From assembly GCF_006717045.1 (NCBI RefSeq), contig NZ_VFPH01000002.1:682001-746000 (forward strand): a stretch of 64,000 nt of DNA, in the 5' to 3' direction. This DNA is from Pseudonocardia cypriaca (GTDB taxonomy: Bacteria; Actinomycetota; Actinomycetes; Mycobacteriales; Pseudonocardiaceae). Made by a program: the position numbers and the translations under genes. Below the pieces are notes generated by a model. The model was not told the origin of the DNA, searched no databases, and worked only from the letters and a program-made list of their open reading frames with translations. This document shows, piece by piece, positions 57,837 to 64,000 of the stretch (position 1 is the first letter of the stretch; every line of letters starts with the position of its first letter).

Positions 57837-59554
57837 TGGCCACGCTCACAACCCGGATGCGGCAGCCGGGAGCCCTCGCGCGATGGCGCGAGGTGATCCT
57901 GCGCCCCCGCACCCTCGTCGCGGTCGCGATCACGATCGTGGTCGGCTACCTCGCCCTGATCCCGCTGGTCTACCTGCTGTGGACCACCTTCTCCGACGCC
58001 CAGGGCTTCAGCCTGGGCGGCTTCGCGCGCGCCTACGGCGACGCCCGCATCGGGGAGCTGGTCGGCAACTCGCTGTGGTTCGCGGCCGGTGCGGCGCTGC
58101 TCTCCCTCGCGGTCGGCACGGCGCTCGCCTACTTCAACGTGCGCACCGACGTACCGTTCAAGGCGCTGTTCTTCGCCGCGTCGATCATCCCGCTGATCAT
58201 CCCGGGGATCCTGTACACGATCGCCTGGATCTTCCTGGCCAGCCCCACGATCGGCCTGCTCAACAGCCTGCTCGAGCCGGTCTTCGGGCCGGGCACGTTC
58301 GACGTCTTCACGGTGTGGGGGATGATCTGGGTCGAGGGGCTGCACCTGTCCCCCATCGCGTTCCTCTTCATGGTGGCCGCGTTCCGCTCGACCGACCCCT
58401 CACTCGAGGAGTCGTCGCTGATGAGCGGCGCAACCCGCGTGCAGACCTTCCGGCGGGTGACCCTCCCGCTGGTCCGCCCGGCCCTCCTCTCCGCCGCCCT
58501 GATCATGGGAGTGCGCAGTCTGGAGAGCTTCGAGGTGCCGGCGCTGCTCGGCCTGCAGAACGGGATCTACGTCTTCACCAGCCGCATCTACCAGGTGCTG
58601 CGCAGCTTCCCGGTCGACTTCGCGGGGGCCGGCGCACTGGCCGTCGGGCTGCTCGCCGTAGCGGCGCTGGGCATCTGGCTCTCGAACGTGCTGAGCCGGG
58701 GCCACGCCACCGGCACCATCACCGGTAAGGGCTTCCGCCCGCGCCCGATCGACCTCGGCCGCTGGAAGCCGGTCGTCGGCAGCGGCATCCTGCTCTACTT
58801 CTTCGTCACCGTGCTGGCCCCGCTGATGGTGCTGCTCTACACGGCACTCCTGCCCTACTACCGGCCCCCGTCGGCCGAGGCGTTCGCATCGATGAACCTC
58901 GACAACTTCGTCGCCGTGTTCAACCTCCCCTCGGTCCCCACGGCGCTGAGGAACTCGCTCCTCCTGGGCGGTGGAGCGGCGACGATCGTGATGGCCCTGA
59001 TGGCGGTGGCCGCCTGGGTCGTGGTGCGTTCCGGCATCCCGGGTCGCCAGATCCTGGACCACATCGCGTTCTCGCCGCTCGTCATCCCGGGGCTCGTGCT
59101 CGGCGTCGGGATCGCGTTCGTCTACCTGCGCAGCCCGCTCCCGATCTACGGCACGCTGGTCATCCTGCTGATCGCGTACTGCACCCGGTACCTGCCCTAC
59201 GGCATGCGCTACGCGGTGACCGGGATGCAGACGATCTCCGCCGAGCTCGAGGAGTCTGCGCAGGTCAGCGGAGCCGGGTGGTGGGCCACGTTCCGCCGGG
59301 TGCTGCTGCCGCTCATCGCGCCGGCGCTGCTCGCCGGCTGGGTCTACATCTTCGTGGTGAGCTTCCGCGAGCTCTCCTCCTCGATCCTGCTCTACACCCC
59401 GGGCAACGAGGTGCTGTCCATCTCGATCTGGGAGCTGTACGCGAACGCGCGCTTCGGGGAGCTGTCCGCGCTCGGCGTGATCATGGTGCTCATCCTCGCC
59501 GTACTGGTGGCGGTCGCCTACAAGGTCGGCGCGCGCGTCGGCCTCAAGTCCTGA
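57836..59554 (+). CDS. ABC transporter permease, two fused domains (FbpB-like)
   Basis: The protein has 572 residues and about 12 spans in two halves. Each half has an EAA-type loop: ESSLMSGATRVQTFRRVTLP and ESAQVSGAGWWATFRRVLLP. This duplicated layout is that of FbpB/SfuB iron-type importers, also seen with 2-aminoethylphosphonate systems. It forms the membrane channel for the preceding lipoprotein and the following ATPase. The ATG shares one base with the preceding stop. Confidence 0.88.
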   Translation: MATLTTRMRQPGALARWREVILRPRTLVAVAITIVVGYLALIPLVYLLWTTFSDAQGFSLGGFARAYGDARIGELVGNSLWFAAGAALLSLAVGTALAYFNVRTDVPFKALFFAASIIPLIIPGILYTIAWIFLASPTIGLLNSLLEPVFGPGTFDVFTVWGMIWVEGLHLSPIAFLFMVAAFRSTDPSLEESSLMSGATRVQTFRRVTLPLVRPALLSAALIMGVRSLESFEVPALLGLQNGIYVFTSRIYQVLRSFPVDFAGAGALAVGLLAVAALGIWLSNVLSRGHATGTITGKGFRPRPIDLGRWKPVVGSGILLYFFVTVLAPLMVLLYTALLPYYRPPSAEAFASMNLDNFVAVFNLPSVPTALRNSLLLGGGAATIVMALMAVAAWVVVRSGIPGRQILDHIAFSPLVIPGLVLGVGIAFVYLRSPLPIYGTLVILLIAYCTRYLPYGMRYAVTGMQTISAELEESAQVSGAGWWATFRRVLLPLIAPALLAGWVYIFVVSFRELSSSILLYTPGNEVLSISIWELYANARFGELSALGVIMVLILAVLVAVAYKVGARVGLKS

Positions 59555-59573
59555 ACGGAGGGTGGGCTCACCC

Positions 59574-60692
59574 ATGTTGACGATCAGCAACCTCGTGAAG
59601 AGCTTCGCCGGGGAGGCGAGCAAGCGGCGGGCGACGGCGGGACGGGTACTCGCGGTCGACGACGTCAGCCTGGAGGTCGGCGAGGGCGAGATGTTCACGC
59701 TGCTCGGCCCGTCCGGCTGCGGCAAGACCACCACGCTGAGGTCGGTGGCCGGGCTGGAGCGCCCCGACTCCGGCCGGATAACCGTCGGCGGCCGCGTCCT
59801 CTTCGACGGCGGCCGCCTCAACGTCCCGGCCAACCAGCGTGGCCTCGGCATGGTGTTCCAGTCGTACGCGATCTGGCCGCACATGACCGTGTTCGACAAC
59901 GTGGCGTTCCCGTTGCAGGTGCGCAAGCGCTCGCTCCGGCCGGGCAAACGGGAGATCCGCGAGCGCGTGGCCAAGGTGCTCGAGACGATGGAGCTCGGTC
60001 ACCTCGCCGACCGGCAGGCCACCAAGCTCTCCGGCGGTCAGCAGCAGCGCCTGGCGCTGGCCAGGGCGATCATCATCGAGCCACCGCTGATGCTGCTCGA
60101 TGAGCCGCTGTCCAACCTGGACGCGAAGCTGCGCGAGTCGCTGCGCTACGAGCTCAAGCGCCTCCAGCGCGAGCTGGGCATCACCTCGATCTACGTCACC
60201 CACGACCAGATCGAGGCGCTCGCGCTGTCGACGACGATCGCGGTGATGAAGGAGGGCAACGTCCTGCAGACCGGGCGCCCCCGCGAGGTGTACGAGTCCC
60301 CCAACTGCAAGTTCGTCGCCGAGTTCATCGGCACGTCCAACTTCCTGCGCGGCAAGGTCGTCGGGCGGGACGGCGACTGCGTCGACGTCGACACCGAGGC
60401 CGGGCGCGTGCGGCTCGAGTCGGCGGCCCGGGTCCCGGTCGGCGAGGAGGTTGTCGCCGCGGTCCGCCCGGAGAGCCTCGAGATCAGCACCACCGGCTGG
60501 GGCAACCGCGTCAACGAGTGGCCGGGCACGGTGACCAACCGGGCGTTCCTCGGCGATGCGATCGACCACATCGTCCGGGTGGGCCAGGGCAGCCTCCGCG
60601 TGCGGGGCAACCCGTCGGTCTCGATCAAGCCGGGTACGGAGATCTTCGTGGCGACGGAGCCGAGCAAGGTCACGCTCGTCCCGGTGGGCTGA
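59574..60692 (+). CDS. ABC transporter ATP-binding protein
   Basis: The protein has 372 residues. Walker A is GPSGCGKTT, the signature LSGGQQQRLALARAI, Walker B LMLLDEPLSNLDAKLR and the switch His TSIYVTHDQIEAL. A TOBE-like C-terminal domain follows (VVAAVRPESLEIS). It drives import through the fused permease. The ATG at 59574 gives better spacing from GGAGG than a GTG at 59562. Its stop overlaps the next gene. Confidence 0.92.
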   Translation: MLTISNLVKSFAGEASKRRATAGRVLAVDDVSLEVGEGEMFTLLGPSGCGKTTTLRSVAGLERPDSGRITVGGRVLFDGGRLNVPANQRGLGMVFQSYAIWPHMTVFDNVAFPLQVRKRSLRPGKREIRERVAKVLETMELGHLADRQATKLSGGQQQRLALARAIIIEPPLMLLDEPLSNLDAKLRESLRYELKRLQRELGITSIYVTHDQIEALALSTTIAVMKEGNVLQTGRPREVYESPNCKFVAEFIGTSNFLRGKVVGRDGDCVDVDTEAGRVRLESAARVPVGEEVVAAVRPESLEISTTGWGNRVNEWPGTVTNRAFLGDAIDHIVRVGQGSLRVRGNPSVSIKPGTEIFVATEPSKVTLVPVG

Positions 60693-61927
60693 TGCACTGG
60701 GCACGACTGCTGCACAACCGGGACTTCCTGCTCTTCTGGTCCGGTGTCGTCCTCTCGCAGATCGGGACGAGGGCGACGGTGGCCGCGAGCCTGTGGCAGG
60801 TCTACGAGCTCACCGGCTCGATCGCCGCCACCGGCCTCGTCGGCGGCGCCCAGGCGGTGGCGCTGGTCGTGCTGAGCCCGCTCGGCGGGGTGCTGGCCGA
60901 CCGCTGGGACCGCCGCCGCCTGCTGCAGGCGAGCCAGGCCGTCGCCATGGTCGTGGCGCTCGCGATGGCCGCCGTGTCGCTGACCGGTGCCGCGCAGGCC
61001 TGGCACGTGGTCGCAGGCGTGCTGGTCACCACGGCAGCGGCGACGTTCGACCAACCGTGCCGGCAGGCGCTGGTGCCGGCCCTCGTCCCCCGGGACGTTC
61101 TGCCCGCTGCGATCGCGCTGCTGAACCCCTCCCGCGAGGTCGCCGTGCTCGTCGGGCCCGCGATCGGCGGCCTGCTCATCGCCGTCGACGGCCCGGGACT
61201 GGTGTACCTGCTCGACGGGATCTCCTACGCGGCTCTGGTCGCCGTGCTGGCCGCGGTCCGGGTCCCGCCCCTGCACCGCGAGGACGGGCCGCGCTCGATC
61301 CGGGCGGACATGGCCGAGGGCATCCGGTACGTGCGGCGGCGGCCGATCATCTGGTCGCTGTGCGGGCTGGACCTGCTGCTGACCGTCTTCGGCGCCTACC
61401 GGGTGCTGCTGCCGGCCTTCGCCGACCGCCTCGACATCGGGCCGGCCGGGTACGGGCTGCTGTCCGCGACGCCCTCGCTCGGCGCGCTGCTCGCGACGTA
61501 CGGGATCGTCCGGCTGGTCTCCCGGTCGCGCAGGCTGGGCCGTGCGCTGCTGGCGGCCACGATCGCCTACGGGGTGGTCGCGATCGCCTTCGCCCAGGTC
61601 TCGCTGCTGGCGGCCGTCCTGCTGTTCGCGCTGCTCCTGGGCTCCTTCGACGCCGCGGCGACCACCATCCGGCACGCCGCGGTGCAGCTCGAGACGCCCG
61701 ACGAGCTGCGAGGCCGGGTGCAGTCGCTCTACCAGATCACGTCCCGGGGCGGGCCTGCGCTCGGCGACGTCGTGATCGGCGTGGCCGCCGGCCTCGCCGG
61801 CCCGGTCGCCGCGCTCACGGCGGGCGCGGCGGTGCCGGTGCTGGCCGGGATCGCGCTCCTCCTGCGGCCGAACACCGTGCGCGACTACGCCGGGATCGCT
61901 GCCCAACCGAAGGGAACACCCGCATGA
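60692..61927 (+). CDS. MFS transporter (MFS_3 type)
   Basis: The protein has 411 residues and about 12 spans. LLHNRDFLLFWSGVVLSQIG and GGVLADRWDRRRLLQASQAV are the MFS_3 start and loop motifs. It is a distant relative of the exporter at 54488. It is embedded between the ABC ATPase and a flavin monooxygenase with overlaps on both sides, so it is translated with them. Import of a second substrate or export of a product are both possible. Confidence 0.85.
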   Translation: MHWARLLHNRDFLLFWSGVVLSQIGTRATVAASLWQVYELTGSIAATGLVGGAQAVALVVLSPLGGVLADRWDRRRLLQASQAVAMVVALAMAAVSLTGAAQAWHVVAGVLVTTAAATFDQPCRQALVPALVPRDVLPAAIALLNPSREVAVLVGPAIGGLLIAVDGPGLVYLLDGISYAALVAVLAAVRVPPLHREDGPRSIRADMAEGIRYVRRRPIIWSLCGLDLLLTVFGAYRVLLPAFADRLDIGPAGYGLLSATPSLGALLATYGIVRLVSRSRRLGRALLAATIAYGVVAIAFAQVSLLAAVLLFALLLGSFDAAATTIRHAAVQLETPDELRGRVQSLYQITSRGGPALGDVVIGVAAGLAGPVAALTAGAAVPVLAGIALLLRPNTVRDYAGIAAQPKGTPA

Positions 61928-63477
61928 CCGCCCGCCACCAGGTCGTCGTCGTGGGTGGGGGCCCGGTCGGCGTCGGGCTCGCCCTCGAACTGGGGCTGCG
62001 CGGGATCCGGTGCGTCGTCGTCGAGCAGCGCACGGAGCTCTCGATGATCCCCAAGGGGCAGGGCCTGTCCCAGCGCACGATGGAGCACATGTGGCGCTGG
62101 GGCGTGGCCGAGCAGATCCGCGCCGCCCGCACGATGCCTCCCGGGTACCCGATCGGCCAGGTCACCGCCTACGAGAACCTCATGGGCGAGTTCTGGGCGG
62201 CCCCGCCGGCGCGCGAGCTCGTGCAGCCCTACTACTCCCAGGCGAACGAGCGCCTCCCCCAGTACCGCACGGAAGAGGTGCTGCGCCGCCGGCTCGCCAC
62301 CCTCCCGCACGTCGACGTCCGACTCGGCCGGCGGGCGATCGCGGTCGAGCAGGACACCGACGGCGTGCGCGTCACGGTCGAAGGGGACGGCGAGCGCGAG
62401 CTGCTGACCGGCGACTACGTCGTCGGCTGCGACGGCGGTCGCTCGCTCGTGCGCGAGCAGGCCGACATCCCGCGCAGCGGCACCGACTGGGACGAGCTCG
62501 TCGCGCTCGTCGTCTTCCGCTCCCCCGAGCTGCACCGGGCGCTCGCCCGGTTCCCCGACCGCTCCACCTACCGCGTGCTGCACCCGGCCCTGAACGGCTA
62601 CTGGATGTTCTTCGGGCGCGTCGACGTCGGCGAGAGCTTCTTCTTCCACGCCCCGGTCCCGCGGGACGGCCGGGTCGGCACGTACGACTTGACGTCGCTG
62701 CTGCACCGCGCCGCCGGGTTCACGTTCGACTGCGACATCGAGCACGTCGGGTTCTGGGACCTGCGGGTCCAGGTGGCCCACACGTACAGGGCCGACCGCG
62801 CCTTCATCGCCGGGGACGCCGCCCACACCCATCCGCCCTACGGCGGGTTCGGCCTCAACAACGGCCTGGAGGACGCGGTCAACCTCGGCTGGAAGCTCGC
62901 CGCGGTGCTGCAGGGCTGGGGCGGCGAGGACCTGCTCGACTCCTACACCCTCGAACGGCAGCCGGTCTTCCGCGAGGTCGGGGAGGACATCATCGGCGGC
63001 TGGATCCGCGACGACCGCGAGTTCCTGCAGACGTACGACCCGAAGGCCGACCGCGCCGCGTTCGAGCAGCGCTTCGCCGAGGCCGCCGCCGGGTTCGGGA
63101 AACGGCTGCGCGACTTCGAACCGCACTACGAGGGTTCCCCCATCGTCTGCGGCCCGCCCGGTGGCACCGTCAGCGCGCACGGCGAGCACACCTTCCGGGC
63201 GCGGGCCGGTCACCACCTCCCCCCGCTCCCGCTATCGTCCGGCCGCAAGGCCTTCGAGGCACTCGGCGAGGGCTTCACCCTCCTGGCCCTCGACGCCGAC
63301 CCCGGCGGATGGGCGGAACTGCCGGTGACGGTCGTCCAGGACACGTACGCGGGTGGTCGGGAGGCCTACGGCGCCCGCCTGATCCTGGTCCGCCCCGACC
63401 AATACGTGGCCTGGGCGGGCCACTCGGCACCGGCCGACCCGGAGGCCCTTCTCACGAGAGTCGCCGGTCGCACATGA
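61924..63477 (+). CDS. FAD-dependent aromatic monooxygenase (PheA/MhpA family)
   Basis: The protein has 517 residues. VVVGGGPVGVGLALELGLRG is the FAD motif, VGCDGGRSLVRE the DG motif and GDAAHTHPPYGGFGLNNGLE the second FAD motif. The last 80 residues resemble the thioredoxin-like end of phenol-hydroxylase-type proteins. It hydroxylates a phenolic or polycyclic substrate with NAD(P)H and O2. It is distinct from the MhpA-like gene at 14147. The ATG overlaps the MFS stop and the gene ends the operon. Confidence 0.87.
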   Translation: MTARHQVVVVGGGPVGVGLALELGLRGIRCVVVEQRTELSMIPKGQGLSQRTMEHMWRWGVAEQIRAARTMPPGYPIGQVTAYENLMGEFWAAPPARELVQPYYSQANERLPQYRTEEVLRRRLATLPHVDVRLGRRAIAVEQDTDGVRVTVEGDGERELLTGDYVVGCDGGRSLVREQADIPRSGTDWDELVALVVFRSPELHRALARFPDRSTYRVLHPALNGYWMFFGRVDVGESFFFHAPVPRDGRVGTYDLTSLLHRAAGFTFDCDIEHVGFWDLRVQVAHTYRADRAFIAGDAAHTHPPYGGFGLNNGLEDAVNLGWKLAAVLQGWGGEDLLDSYTLERQPVFREVGEDIIGGWIRDDREFLQTYDPKADRAAFEQRFAEAAAGFGKRLRDFEPHYEGSPIVCGPPGGTVSAHGEHTFRARAGHHLPPLPLSSGRKAFEALGEGFTLLALDADPGGWAELPVTVVQDTYAGGREAYGARLILVRPDQYVAWAGHSAPADPEALLTRVAGRT

Positions 63478-63687
63478 ACGTCGGCGCCTGCAGGTGACTG
63501 CTGTGGATGCTGACGGTCAACCGCATGCCTGCCGCCGCGCTGTACCTCCGCTCCCCCGACGACAAGTACCGGCTGTTGAACATCGCGGTCCTGCACATCG
63601 TCGCCGGGTCCAGCGCACCCGCCGCCACCGTGAGCACGTCAAGCACGATTTCGACGTGGCCTTACGAGCCGAGCATCTGGCCCGTGC

Positions 63688-64000
63688 TCATCGCCTCGTC
63701 TCGTACCGGTTCAGCACGACGCCACCGGGAAACGTCCGCGTCTCCACCAGGTTCAGATTCACCCAGCTGTCCAGCGCCGTGAAGAACGGCGTGCCGGCAC
63801 CCACCAGGACCGGGTAGGTGGCCAGGGCGTACTCGTCGATCAGCCCGGCACGCATGGCAGCCCCGGCGAGCGTTGCGCCGCCGATGCCCATCGGGCCGCC
63901 GTCCTCGGCCTTGAGCCGGGTGATCTCGGCGACCGCGTCGCCGGTGACCAGGCGGGTGTTCCAGTCGACCTCGTCGATCGTCGAGGAGAACACCACCTTC
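63688..64000 (-). CDS. DHFR/RibD C-terminal-like reductase, N-terminus beyond window
   Basis: The last 103 codons are visible. KVVFSSTIDEVDWNTRLV, then GGPMGIGGATLAGAAMRAGL and YPVLVGAGTPFF, are blocks of the RibD-C/YwjB-like dihydrofolate-reductase fold, which binds NADPH. The gene starts beyond the right edge. The 210 bases between it and the monooxygenase gene (63478-63687) show no supportable gene. Confidence 0.8.
   Translation of the reverse strand, partial: KVVFSSTIDEVDWNTRLVTGDAVAEITRLKAEDGGPMGIGGATLAGAAMRAGLIDEYALATYPVLVGAGTPFFTALDSWVNLNLVETRTFPGGVVLNRYETRR

Noticed and set aside
1..64000. CRISPR arrays, rRNA genes, riboswitches, plasmid origins
   Set aside because: No regularly spaced direct repeats, rRNA segments or recognisable riboswitch cores were seen. 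Short or divergent ones could be missed by eye.

Overview
The DNA is very GC-rich (about 70% by eye). It has many GTG starts, tightly overlapping ATGA/GTGA gene junctions, a GlnR-like box, MHS-type transport and a kinase/ATPase/histidine-kinase fusion. All of this fits an actinomycete of the Pseudonocardia/Amycolatopsis kind. That assignment is inference from style and gene content; there is no rRNA or other marker gene here.

Layout. (1) 1-3.6 kb: the start of an assimilatory nitrate reductase running off the left edge, then an SDR gene and a TetR gene that share two pairs of CGGA-N6-TCCG operator-like palindromes. (2) 3.8-15.8 kb: an aromatic (phenylpropionate/hydroxycinnamate-like) catabolic island. 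A seven-gene minus-strand operon (thioesterase, MaoC hydratase, feruloyl-CoA-synthetase-like ligase, hydroxyacyl-CoA dehydrogenase, aldehyde dehydrogenase, MhpC-like hydrolase, MhpB-like extradiol dioxygenase) lies opposite a LysR gene, an MHS transporter, an amidohydrolase and an MhpA-like flavin hydroxylase. (3) 15.8-34.5 kb: a patchwork region. It holds gene fragments (esterase, diacylglycerol kinase, SDR), a complete IS256-type element, a 1664-residue Ser/Thr kinase/ATPase/histidine kinase, an AraC-imine-reductase-NmrA cassette between IS5-type ends, a metallophosphoesterase, a lipid kinase, an AlkB-type oxygenase, an esterase and a cysteine-dioxygenase-like gene. (4) 34.6-37.7 kb: acyl-CoA dehydrogenase, SDR and AraC regulator.

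(5) 38.2-48.4 kb is the most coherent block. All genes are on the plus strand: ammonium/methylammonium transporter, EutQ-like cupin, dimethylamine monooxygenase-like DmmA/B/C, type III glutamine synthetase (gamma-glutamylmethylamide synthetase-like), the three-part N-methylglutamate-synthase-like set, a single-subunit FAD amine oxidase and an XRE-cupin regulator. Together they read as a route from dimethylamine to methylamine to gamma-glutamylmethylamide to N-methylglutamate and back to glutamate. The usual four-subunit N-methylglutamate dehydrogenase is replaced by one flavoprotein. A GlnR-type repeat lies in front of the transporter gene.

(6) 48.7-53.7 kb: a divergent Lrp/AsnC gene and homodimeric-type E1 (pyruvate-dehydrogenase-like) gene, a complete IS5-type element and a membrane-anchored hypothetical gene. 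(7) 54.2 kb: a 43-base 3' fragment of tRNA-Pro(GGG) still followed by its terminator, best read as the displaced attachment site of an integrated element that extends rightwards. (8) 54.5-63.5 kb: MFS exporter, a beta-hydroxyacid-dehydrogenase-like gene, a complete ABC importer (lipoprotein, fused permease, ATPase), a second MFS protein and a flavin monooxygenase, possibly cargo of that element. A partial DHFR/RibD-like gene runs off the right edge. No CRISPR array, rRNA or complete tRNA was seen.
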